Of a stretch of DNA of 10,264 nt, positions 1-7,737 are shown piece by piece. The stretch is from contig FN649755.1 in assembly GCA_000310025.1 (NCBI GenBank), forward strand, positions 2,509,050 to 2,519,313, given 5' to 3'. A program made the translations under genes and the position numbers. The notes under the pieces were generated by a model. That model was not told the origin of the DNA and did not search any database. It was given only the letters and a program-made list of their open reading frames with translations. The stretch is from Ectocarpus siliculosus. Taxonomy: Eukaryota; Sar; Phaeophyceae; Ectocarpales; Ectocarpaceae. Position 1 is the first letter of the stretch; each line of letters opens with the position of its first letter.

Positions 1-558
1 ACAGCCCTGTGCAAGGGAGCGATGGACAAGTCCAACACGACGCTGTTTTTTGTCCCCGGAGGCCTAACGCCCAAGATCCAGCCTTGCGATGGACTTATGA
101 ACAAGCTGTTCAAGTCCAACATGTCCAGGCTCTACGATGACCACATGGCCTCCACCGACGCCGTGCGCAACGACCGCGGCTACCCGGATCCCCCATCGAG
201 GGGATTGCTCGCGCAGTGGGTGAAGAAAGCGTGGGATGAAGTGGACCCTGAGAGCATCCGTTCGAGCTGGAGGAAGGCTGGCATGACCCTTGCCTTCGAC
301 GGATCTGAGGACGAGGCGTGGGCCAACAAGGAGCTCAACTCCAACGCCCAAGGGAAACCACTTCGTGCAGACGGCGACGCGGCCGCTGCCGGCGTGGAGG
401 AGGCTGGCCCATCGGAGGAGGGGGAGACGATGGCCGACTTGTTGGAGGTGTTGGAAATCGACGACGATGACAGCTCGGGAGATGGCGAAGGCAACGATGA
501 CTCGGAGGTTGAGGTCATGGCAGACTTGCCGGGGGCGGACGTTGTTTGCATAGACTGA
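1..558 (+). CDS. pogo/Tigger-like DDE transposase, C-terminal part (5' end outside window)
   Basis: The frame is open from the first base to a TGA at 556-558, so the N-terminus and most of the catalytic core lie outside the window. The first ATG at 22 is probably internal. Seen: a segment reading FFVPGGLTPKIQPCDG and then MNKLFKSNM. This matches the end of the DDE_1 fold of pogo/Tigger/jerky-type transposases, where a proline-rich loop leads to a QP-x-D motif carrying the third catalytic Asp, followed by a K-x-FK helix. Further on, a SIRSSWRKAGM stretch resembles the conserved 'SF.kcGI' helix downstream of that domain. The last third is acidic and low in complexity (runs of Asp, Glu, Ser), as is common in such tails. 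Role inferred from the family: cut-and-paste transposition of a Tc1/mariner-superfamily element in the nucleus. Activity cannot be judged because the first two catalytic Asp residues are not in view. It could also be a domesticated derivative. Confidence 0.75.
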   Translation, partial: TALCKGAMDKSNTTLFFVPGGLTPKIQPCDGLMNKLFKSNMSRLYDDHMASTDAVRNDRGYPDPPSRGLLAQWVKKAWDEVDPESIRSSWRKAGMTLAFDGSEDEAWANKELNSNAQGKPLRADGDAAAAGVEEAGPSEEGETMADLLEVLEIDDDDSSGDGEGNDDSEVEVMADLPGADVVCID

Positions 559-957
559 GGTGTCTTGTCTGGTATCTACCTACCGTAGTTGCATGCCATG
601 GTCAAGTCAACCAAAGCTGCTATTCGAGCCAATTTATCCTGGGTTTCATATGTTTCGGTAGTCGCTTGTCCTCTTGGTTTCTAGCTTTGGTTGATATGTA
701 GCTGGCACTTGCTTGCGTCCTATGTGGTTCCAGCTTGAGTGGTGAACGCAAGTCTTGCAAGTGGTTGCGTCGTCCAGATACCTGTGTGCTGTCGTTTTGT
801 CGCACACAACATTGGCACAACCGCTATGAGGTATCGGTTCTACGTCTTCGTTGTGTACCTATGCGAAGAATTTCCAAAGGATACTGCGAAAATGCACGTG
901 GGAAAGCATGTACGTGATGGAGTGGTGTGAGCCATCCTAGCTATCACACCTGTTTTA
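559..957. other. noncoding stretch downstream of the pogo-like transposase
   Basis: About 400 bases without a convincing gene. The short open frames here show no recognisable domain. It is less GC-rich than the coding regions and probably holds the 3' untranslated end of the transposon and its flank. I could not identify a terminal inverted repeat for the pogo-like element. The only structure noted is a 12-bp inverted repeat at 607-618 and 683-694. Confidence 0.5.
607..694. repeat. 12-bp perfect inverted repeat with 64-nt spacer
   Basis: The sequence tcaaccaaagct at 607-618 is exactly complementary to agctttggttga at 683-694. It lies just downstream of the transposase stop and could form a stem in the transcript's 3' untranslated region, or be a relic of a small inverted-repeat element. 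Chance similarity at this length is possible. Confidence 0.45.
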
Positions 958-1312
958 CACCCCTTGACGCCCTTTGTACGTGGGTGCCTCCTGTAAGCGC
1001 ACCGCATCACTCGAGCGACATTATTGTCACACCCCCGTAGGTAGGGTCTTGTGGGCGCACTGCAACAACACGGGCGACATTATCACCCCCCCGTCAGGCC
1101 GGGTCCTGTGAGCGCGTATCATCACACGGGCGAAGTTATCACACCCCCTTGTTATCACACCCCCTGTAAGCCGGGTCCTGTGAGCGCGCTTCCATCACAC
1201 GGGCGACGGTATCACACCCCCTTGTTATCACACCCCCTTGTTATCACACCCCCTTTTGGTGAGACTCTGTGAGTACACCTTATCACACGGGTGACATAAG
1301 ATGTCACACCCC
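958..1312. repeat. degenerate tandem array, ~57-bp unit with nested 16-bp sub-repeat
   Basis: A unit of about 57 bp recurs. It contains a cacacccccc-like run, then gccgggtcctgtgagcgcg, then catcacacgggcgac. The GGGCGA marker falls at 1072, 1128 and 1201, with degenerate forms near 1013 (gagcga) and 1289 (gggtga). Spacings are 56, 73 and 88 bases, that is one unit plus 0, 1 or 2 extra copies of a 16-bp block (gttatcacaccccctt) seen at about 1135, 1209, 1224 and 1240. The array therefore grew at two scales. It lies just beyond the left end of the Copia element. It has no coding potential I trust, and it could be a minisatellite or an expanded subterminal repeat of a transposon. Confidence 0.8.
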
Positions 1313-1319
1313 CTACAGA

Positions 1320-1379
1320 ATACCACACCCGTGTGATAACTTTCGTCCTCCCGAAAATATTATCACACGGGTGTGGTAT
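1320..1379. repeat. 20-bp perfect inverted repeat (hairpin/cruciform)
   Basis: The left arm ataccacacccgtgtgataa (1320-1339) and right arm ttatcacacgggtgtggtat (1360-1379) are exact reverse complements around a 20-nt spacer. Inside the spacer, tttcg at 1341-1345 pairs with cgaaa at 1352-1356, so the stem can continue after a small bulge. Each arm is itself nearly palindromic and is built from the same TATCACAC core as the neighbouring tandem array. A near-palindrome also occurs at about 1280-1301 (cttatcacacgggtgacataag). This structure may have seeded the array or arisen from it. Confidence 0.8.
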
Positions 1380-1401
1380 CTTATGCAACCTACGGTATCC
1401 A

Positions 1402-1428
1402 CAAACCATGTCCGTAGACCCACGAACA
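1402..1428 (-). repeat. left copy of the 27-bp direct repeat; candidate stub of the Copia 3' LTR
   Basis: This 27-bp stretch, from caaaccatgtccg through acccacgaaca, is identical to 7381-7407 at the other end of the retrotransposon. On the minus strand it starts TGTTCG, the canonical TG start of an LTR, directly after a purine-rich tract. Position, orientation and tract all fit the beginning of a 3' LTR. Identity with the right side stops after 27 bp, where this copy runs on toward the hairpin and tandem array, so the rest of the LTR is missing, replaced or very diverged. Confidence 0.55.
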
Positions 1429-1444
1429 CCCTCCCTGGTTCTCC
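1429..1444 (-). promoter_or_regulatory. candidate polypurine tract for plus-strand priming
   Basis: Read on the minus strand this is ggagaaccagggaggg, 14 purines in 16 bases, ending right at the TG of the candidate 3' LTR. In LTR retrotransposons an RNase H-resistant purine tract immediately upstream of the 3' LTR primes second-strand DNA synthesis. Position and composition fit that role; function is inferred. Confidence 0.5.
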
Positions 1445-1738
1445 ACGCAAGTGACTAACCATCAGTGGGGCAAAAACACCCCGGATACATCAATAAAATG
1501 CCAATACGGTGGTCGAGGGGAAACCCGGCGCCCGGGCAAAACCCCTCGAAAATAAATCCCATCCAACACAAACCATTGCTATCACAGCGGATCACAACGG
1601 CCGCACTTATCAGGAAGGCCAAGGCGAAGACAAGAATGCGAGGCAAGCCTCCTACTCCTGCCATTGGGACACAGCCCGCGACAGTAATGCATCTTTCCCC
1701 GCATGGTATACATGACCTTCCCCAAGCGCTAGAAAATC
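1445..1738 (-). other. 3' untranslated stretch of the Copia element
   Basis: About 290 bases lie between the Gag-Pol stop codon and the candidate purine tract. I found no continuing domain and no second gene. The short open frames on either strand here lack recognisable motifs. A local inverted match is visible near 1515-1550 (cgaggggaaacccgg, then cccgggcaaaacccctcg), which could fold into a hairpin in the element RNA. Confidence 0.5.
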
Positions 1739-3750
1739 CTACAGAAGCTCCGGCAAATTCATCAGCTTTTTCCGGTGGTACTGCAGGTTGCTCTTGCTAA
1801 GAGCCTTGGTGAGCATGTCTGCATGTTGCTCCGACGTCGACACAAACTTGATCGAGACGTCACCCGACCTAAACAATCCACGAATGAAGTGGTACCGCAC
1901 GTCGATGTGCTTGCTACGCGCTGAGCTAAGGGGGTTCTGCACCAAAGCCATGGCCCCCTGATTGTCCTCAAGGACCTGAATGCTACCGCCGCTGGTCTCT
2001 GGGGCAATAAACGAAAGCACTGCACGCACCAACAAAGCTTCTTTCACACCCTCTCCGGCAGCAATGTACTCTGCCTTCGTAGACGACAAAGATACGATAG
2101 CTTGCGTCTTGCTACCGTGGCTGATGACGGTTCCTCCAACCGTTGTTGCCAGCCCTGACACCGAACGTCTATTCTCAGCGTCGGCGTAGCTAGCGTCCAC
2201 GTACACCGCCAGCCCCAGCCCCGATCCCCGTTTGTAGGTGATCCCGAGGTCCCTCGTCTCTTTGAGGTAGGCGAGGATCTTCCGTATCGCCTTCCAGTGC
2301 CTCTCGGCAGGGGCGTGGGCGTGGCGCGCTACCGCACGCACAGCGAACGAGATGTCCGGGCGCGAGAACGTCGACACCCACATCATGCTGCCGATGGCCT
2401 CCCTCACCGGCCACTCCCCTCCACTTTCGTCATCTCGCTTCGGTCCTAGGTCAGCACCAGGGGAAGCAGGGATGGGGGAGGTCGATTGCACATCAAAGCG
2501 ATTCACGATGCTGTCAATGTACGCGGTTTGGGAGATTCTAAGGGTCCCAGCCTCTAGGTCTCTCTCAACGGCACACCCGTCGAACCACACACACTCTCCA
2601 AGGTCTTTGGTGGGGAATGCCTTGTTGAGGGAAGCGAGCAACTCCTTGCAATCATCATCAGACCCAGCCACCAAAATGTCATCCACATAAATCACGATAA
2701 TCATCACCACGACATCGTCTTTCATCTTGCGGAAGACGCACGGGTTCGCCTTGCACTGCTCGAACCCGTTTTCTACAAGCGTGTCGGCAGCGTGGTACCC
2801 CCACTGCCTGCCGCTCTGCTTCAAGCCGTAAATAGCACGCTCAGCCTTCACAACTTTGTGGGATTTTTCCCCGCACCCCGCGGGGAGCCTCAAGAACACA
2901 TCCTCGTCTAACTTAGCGTGTGTAAACGCCTGCTTGACATCCCAGTGGTTGAGTTTCAATGATTTCTCATTGGCTACCGCAAGCATCAGTTTAATGGATG
3001 CGGATGATGGGCAAGGGGAGGATGAGTAGAAGTAGTCCACATTCGGAATTTGCGAAAAACCCCTAGCGACCAGACGCGCTTTGAACTTCTCGATTTTCCC
3101 CTCCTTGTTCGTCTTCCAAGTAAAACGCCACTTAGAACTCACAGGTCTACGCCCCTCTGGCGTACCGTCTACGAATGAAAACGTTCCCGTGTCCAAGTGT
3201 CCATCGAACTCTTCCCTCATGGCCTGTTCCCACCCCTCTCTGTACACAGACTTGGCAACGCCGGCTACGGTCATGGGGGGGGATTCAACGTCACTCGGAC
3301 GCTTGCCTATGGGGGATTCTGTACTCAGCTCGGTCGACGCCAGGGCCCTCACGAAGGCGTCTGGAGAGTTGAGCACGAGGTCCTCCGCTCCCAGCAGGAA
3401 GTCCTCTGCCTCTTGGCGCGCGATGTTGGCCTCCTCCGCGCGCTCGCACAGCAGCGCTTGCACCGCCCTCGCCTCTAGCCCTTCCACCACGTCGACCACA
3501 CACGCGAGCATCCAGTGGGTGTACTCCTCCGTGCTGGTGATGGGCAGGGTGGGCAGCCCGGCCGCCGATGCATGGCGGGCGAGCAGACCTTCAGCACTCG
3601 TTGACGACTCGTACCTCGTGTTCCGGCGAGGGTTCTCCCTGAGTCGGCGGCTGGTGAGTTCGGCCGGCTCGCCAAAGCGGGCGAGCCTCCGTTCCTCGGG
3701 CCCGCGGAGCGCCGGAATATCCGTGTCGCTGCCGCTGTCGCTGCCGCCAC

Positions 3751-3787
<37 letters not shown>

Positions 3788-6700
3788 GCTGCTGCTGCTG
3801 CTGCCGCCGCCACCGCGGCTGCTGCTGCTGCTGCTGCTGCTGCTCCTGCGGCGGTCGTCCTCGCCGCCGCCCACATCGGCCATCCCGGTCGACGTGGTAG
3901 ATGGGGCGACGCTCGCGCCCTCCCTGCTCGAGGGGGCGCCATCGCCAGCGTCGCCCGCGCCCGACTCCTGGGGCGCGGCCGGCGGCGCCGCCGGCGCATC
4001 GCGCGCGGGCGGCTCCGCGGGCCCCGGGTTTGCCGTCGTGTCAAGGTGGAAACCTCCATCCTCAGGTTCTCCCTCCGCCCTCCCTCCACCGTGGCATGAC
4101 GCACCCCCTCCGCCCTCGTGCTCCCCAGTCGTGAGCTCCTCGTCCTCCTCTGCAATGGGAAGCAGCGGCTGGGGGTGCGCGGTCGGGGCGGCGGGCACAG
4201 ATTGCCAGGTGAAGTTGCGAGTTGTGATCGCTTGGCGTTTTTCGTTCAGGATGCGTACGCAATCACGGTTTGTGTTGATTCCAGGGCCGAGGTAAAAACA
4301 CTTTTTTGCTTTCGGCTCTGACTTGTGCGTGCGCTTGACCTTGTATACGGCGGGTTTGAGGAACGGGTACGTCGCCTCTGGGGGAGGTGGGTGCCCGTGC
4401 CACATTTCGTACGGCGATTTCTTGTCCGGGTTGGATGTGGTGGAGGTGCAGTTCAGGGCGTTGCATGCCCAAGCTGTGGCTTCGGCCCAAAGGGAGGGGT
4501 AGCTTGGTGCTTCGGGGTAAAGAATCGGCGCTTGTATGCGGGCGGCTAGTGCTGCATCCTTTATCAGTCCCAGTGCTCTCTCAGCTACACCGTTGTATTC
4601 TGGGCTGTATGCGGGGTTGAACTCCTGCTTGATGCAATACTTGCGGCACAGCTTTCCGAACTCTCCCTCGAAAAACTCTCCTCCGTTGTCAGACCGCACG
4701 ACCATGACCTCGGATGGGGCTCCGTCTGCCCTGTTTTCCGCTAGGTATCTCTCGAATGCCTCTGCAGCGTCTGACTTGTTTTTCAAGAAGTAGACGCGGT
4801 TCCACCTCGTGCAGTCATCCCTTACAATGAGAGTGTACCACTTCCCCCCCAAGCTCTGCACCCTTGCCTTCCCACTCAAATCCACAAAAACTCTCTGCAG
4901 TTTCTTAACTGCTCGGGTGGACGTCCTGTTGGGGATGGGCTTGGATAGCCCCTTTGCCGTCGAGCACCCCATGCACTCCCGGAGCTGGCCCACCAGCGTC
5001 ACCCCTTGCTGCTTCGCCGTGTTCTTCAGCAGCACCTCGTGGGAGTGGCCGTGCGCGCAGTGGAAGTCGTTGATGTCAACGGGGGTGCGGTTCGCTTTCG
5101 CGTTACCAGGAGCAATTATGGCACAGGCTAGTTCCCTACCCGAGTCTATGCGGTGACCAGTCTGAACGAACAGGTCCCCCCATAGAGGGAAGTACACCGA
5201 CTCCCCCCCACCAACGAACACCTCCAACTCACGCTCGTCTGCGGCTAAGCGGCCCTTGGTTTGCTTCAAAAGGGCTGTGAGGGACACGAGGTTGTAATTC
5301 AGCTCCGGCACATGAGCGACCCGTTTCAACAGCAGGTCTGTGGTCCCAACGCGAGAACCGATGGACACCCTCACGTCGCCGTAGCCTACTATGGCGAAGG
5401 CTTGCTTCCCTGCGGCGACACTCAAACGTCGATCGCACTCATGGTAGTTTTCGAACGCGTTAGCGCTCGGGAACATGTGGTTGGTTGCGCCGGTATCGGC
5501 CACAAACCCCTCCTGCCTGGCCTGCTCTACACCCCCTCGATCAACGACTCTGTTCCACTCGCCTGTGAAGTCACGGACCACTAGCGCCTCCTCTGCCACG
5601 TCCAGTGCGGTGGCGTCCAAGACCGGCAGCTCCACCGCGAGCACCGCCTGCTCGGACGAGCACTTGCTCTTGTCGTGTCCGTAGCCCAGGCATTTCTCGC
5701 ATCGCAGGGGCTCCGGCTTGGTACAGGCGGCCGCCTGGTGACCCTTCTCTCCGCACCGGAAGCAGCGGCCGTGCATTCTAGCTGCACCGCCGCCGCCTCC
5801 GCCGCTGTTGCCACCACCACCGCCCTTGCGACCACCCCCTTTCCCCTTCTGGCTGCCACCGCCGCCGCCGCCCTTGCTGTGGCCGCCGCTGCTGCGGCCG
5901 GGCGCTCCGCCCCTGTTGCCACCGTCGCTCGCGAGGAAAGCATGCTCCGCCTTCCGCTGGCCCTTCGTGGCCCTCCTCCCCTCCGGGAGGCTCGCGTGCA
6001 CGGTACTGACTACCCTGATTATCTCGCCCCGGTCCAGGTTTGTAGCCGTCTCCAACAAGAATTTGGCTTGTTGGTACTCGGGTGGAAGGGCATCGACAAA
6101 GTGTGCGAGAACAAAGGGTGTGTCAGCGATGAGCCCTTTTTCCCGCAGTCGTGAGTACAGCAGCTCGAGCGTGTATAGATGCTCGACAGGGTTGCTGTTG
6201 CTGTGTGCGGGGATCGTGAATCGAAACATCTTCTTCATGAGGGCTTGTTTCGAGCCCTGCGACTCCGGGTTGTGTACTTTGTCGCGCTCCGCAAGGATCT
6301 CCTTTGCGGTCTCGCATATATTCACGATTGCCTTGTCGGCTTCTCGGACGATGGCTGTAGTCACAAAGTGGAACGCCTGGAGGCCCCTCTGAACCTCATC
6401 ACTTGTGTAGCCCAAGCTATACAGCTCCGAGCTAGGCCTGTTTGGGTCACCGACGGGTGCGTGCTTCTCGGCGTTGCCGATAAGCTGCCCGTCCAAGCCT
6501 ACGGTTTTTGCGGCTTGAATAAGTGCCTTCCTCCACGAGTCGTACCCGTGGCCGCGACTCTCCCCTTCGAGACGCGGTGCATTGACCGTAACACGTTTTT
6601 GGCTACTACTGCTGTACCCATCAAAAAATGCTCCGGCCCCTCGAATTGCGGTTTGCTCACCTTGGGGGTTTAACCCCCTCGCTTCCCCGCGGTCCGGTCC

Positions 6701-7105
6701 TACGCCCGGGCTCATTCCGGCTGGCCCCACAGGATTCGCTCCCGATCTACCTGCCCAGCCAGTCGTCACTCTCGCTGGAACCCCAGGACTCGCTCCCGGT
6801 ATGTTGTCCCAGCTGCTTTCCCGCGGGTGATTTCGCCCATCACGGGCCGTTTCCCGGGAAAACGCCCCGCCGCCCCCAGGCGGCAGAGCCTCTCTCTGGC
6901 TTGGGACGGCAGCACCGCCGCCCCTACTGGCATCGCCCGCCACGGCGTCACCAGGCTCCTTCCTCTTCAACTCCATCACTACGCTCATCAGCTGCGATAA
7001 CTGGCCCTCCAGCCTCGCAATCGCCGAATCCTCGGCGTATTGCTGTTGCGTGGCTGAGGTCTCTTCCCCCAGCCCTGCGACGGAACCGCTGTCCGACGCA
7101 GACAT
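1739..7105 (-). CDS. Copia-type Gag-Pol polyprotein, 1788 aa, single frame
   Basis: Encodes everything a Copia retrotransposon needs to copy itself through RNA. Start: ATG at 7105-7103, with an in-frame TAG five codons upstream (7120-7118), so it is well supported. Seen, by residue: copia-type gag about 160-385; a Gly/Lys-rich basic linker 395-445; two CX2CX4HX4C zinc knuckles (C448-C461, C469-C482); aspartic protease with DTGA at 537-540; pre-integrase H/C region near 682-714 (HCAHGH, CMGC); integrase D742, D806, E842, giving the DD35E spacing, with YSPEYNGVAER; an acidic, Pro-rich and poly-Ser linker 960-1170; reverse transcriptase about 1290-1530 with KARLVARGF, D1389 and YVDD at 1473-1476; RNase H with D1637, E1679, D1714 and a C-terminal HADMLTKAL. 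Known for the family: the product is cleaved by its own protease and works in cytoplasmic virus-like particles, then integrase acts in the nucleus. No stop or frameshift interrupts it, so it may be functional or only recently silenced. The long poly-Ser linker is unusual. Confidence 0.95.
3722..3844. repeat. (CTG/CAG)n microsatellite encoding a poly-Ser tract inside Gag-Pol
   Basis: The plus strand carries long runs of gctgctg broken by ccg, ccgccgcc and cgg triplets. Read on the minus strand it encodes runs of Ser (AGC codons) with Gly interruptions at residues 1088-1128, between integrase and reverse transcriptase. All interruptions keep the frame. Triplet slippage is the likely origin, and the tract length probably varies between copies of the element. 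Confidence 0.85.
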
Positions 7106-7407
7106 GACCCGATGCGGCTATCCCTCGAGGGACAATCAATCTAAACTCTAGAGTGTTTGTCGGCCGTACTCCGCGTACTTATCGGGTATTGTTTGTGTAG
7201 TGTATTAACTTCAGACGGTGAGGCAACGCCCGTACCCAGGGCGCTGTCGTGCTCAGAAAGGAGGAGTGGCAGCAGGGCTGCTGCACACAACAAAAGGGGG
7301 CCCCGGTGCATCATCACCGTACCCCTACCTAAAAGGTTCTACACCATCTGCGTCACACTTGTACGTACGGCTAACATATCCAAACCATGTCCGTAGACCC
7401 ACGAACA
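7106..7407 (-). promoter_or_regulatory. 5' leader and presumed 5' LTR of the Copia element
   Basis: Noncoding stretch upstream of the Gag-Pol ATG. If the LTR begins at 7407 (minus-strand TGTTCG), this interval must hold the promoter, the primer-binding site and the RNA leader. No standard initiator-Met primer site was recognised. A weak candidate for the LTR end and primer site is minus-strand ACGCA, GA, then TGGTGTAGAACC at about 7353-7335. Two perfect palindromes lie near the ATG: tccctcgaggga (7121-7132) and actctagagt (7145-7154). An inverted repeat gcagcag/ctgctgc sits at 7269-7284. The border between LTR and leader is not resolved. Confidence 0.45.
7381..7407 (-). repeat. right copy of the 27-bp direct repeat; candidate start of the Copia 5' LTR
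   Basis: Identical over 27 bp to 1402-1428. On the minus strand it starts with TG, as an LTR should, and lies upstream of Gag-Pol. The inward sequences differ: here it continues as ggatatgttagcc, while the left copy continues as tggataccgtagg, a similarity that fades at once. Confidence 0.55.
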
Positions 7408-7546
7408 GTCCCATGGGACACCAAATCTAGAACGTGGGACGCGTGGGACGCCCCATGGCACCACGCTAGGGACGTCCCAAGCGGCGCTCGAAAACAGGCG
7501 TGGGACGTCCCAGCCGGTCTCCCCTACGGTGTCCCACTGCTGTCCC
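7408..7546. repeat. cluster of ten GGGAC/GTCCC boxes
   Basis: GGGAC or its complement GTCCC occurs ten times in about 140 bp (starts at 7408, 7415, 7436, 7445, 7469, 7474, 7502, 7507, 7531, 7542). Two pairs form the perfect palindrome gggacgtccc (7469-7478, 7502-7511), and several copies share the longer form gtgggacg. It abuts the outer edge of the Copia element. The minus-strand translation shows repeated WDVP-like words, which I take as a by-product of the repeat. It may be a decayed minisatellite or a cluster of protein-binding sites; the sequence does not say which. Confidence 0.7.
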
Positions 7547-7560
7547 ACAGGCGTTCATAA

Positions 7561-7587
7561 AAATTAGCTATATTTATCAGCTAATTT
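7561..7587. repeat. 9-bp perfect hairpin in an AT-rich stretch
   Basis: aaattagct (7561-7569) pairs exactly with agctaattt (7579-7587) around a 9-nt AT-rich loop. It stands out because it starts a roughly 130-bp AT-rich island in GC-rich surroundings. A second imperfect inverted pair lies close by (gagtttgaa near 7633, ttcgaactc near 7657). It could be a relic of a small inverted-repeat element. Confidence 0.6.
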
Positions 7588-7737
7588 AGTGCAAGATAAG
7601 AGAATAATACCCGAATACGATGCATGAATAGCGAGTTTGAATGTTAACGCTAACTTTCGAACTCACTCGTGTTGTTGGAACAGGGATGTGGGCTATGGTC
7701 TATGACGTATATATATGTACCCTTTTTTTTTACGGTG

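Larger units (their letters stand above)
1402..7407 (-). mobile_element. Ty1/Copia-superfamily LTR retrotransposon with intact Gag-Pol; LTRs not resolved
   Basis: The element reads on the minus strand: 5' leader and LTR region (7407-7106), one Gag-Pol frame (7105-1739), a 3' untranslated stretch (1738-1445), a purine tract (1444-1429) and the start of a 3' LTR (1428). The domain order protease, integrase, reverse transcriptase, RNase H defines Copia and excludes Gypsy. Limits are set at the outer edges of a 27-bp perfect direct repeat. Matching full-length LTRs and a target-site duplication were not found: the base block after the right copy (gtccc) has no counterpart I could place on the left. 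The true outer limits may differ. Confidence 0.75.

Noticed and set aside
735-930. Two overlapping small plus-strand frames of about 60 codons
   Set aside because: They overlap in different frames, lack motifs and lie downstream of the transposase stop; chance frames are the simplest reading.
1028-1260. CRISPR-like or telomeric repeat
   Set aside because: Spacing varies by a 16-bp sub-repeat, and the parts between markers are also similar to each other, so this is a minisatellite. No telomere-type hexamer or heptamer runs are present.
3475-4155. 226-codon minus-strand frame rich in Ala and Arg
   Set aside because: It is the shifted frame of the same linker, with poly-Ala produced by the same triplet repeat. 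The Gag-Pol frame explains the sequence.
3081-4295. 404-codon plus-strand open frame opposite the Copia gene
   Set aside because: It lies antisense to the linker and reverse transcriptase, reads poly-Leu where the real frame reads poly-Ser, and shows no domain. Long antisense frames are expected in GC-rich, triplet-repeat DNA.
5581-6392. Ala- or Pro-rich open frames over the gag region on both strands
   Set aside because: They arise from the Gly-rich linker and zinc-knuckle coding sequence read in other frames. No independent motif is present.
7335-7353. Possible very short LTR end and primer-binding site (minus-strand CA, GA, TGGTGTAGAACC)
   Set aside because: It would make a 59-bp LTR, but the left side does not match over that length and I cannot assign the tRNA. 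Kept only as a weak suggestion in the leader entry.
7339-7548. 69-codon minus-strand frame with repeated WDVP words
   Set aside because: The words follow from the GGGACGTCCC boxes. The frame overlaps the candidate LTR edge and has no known fold, so a real peptide is unlikely.
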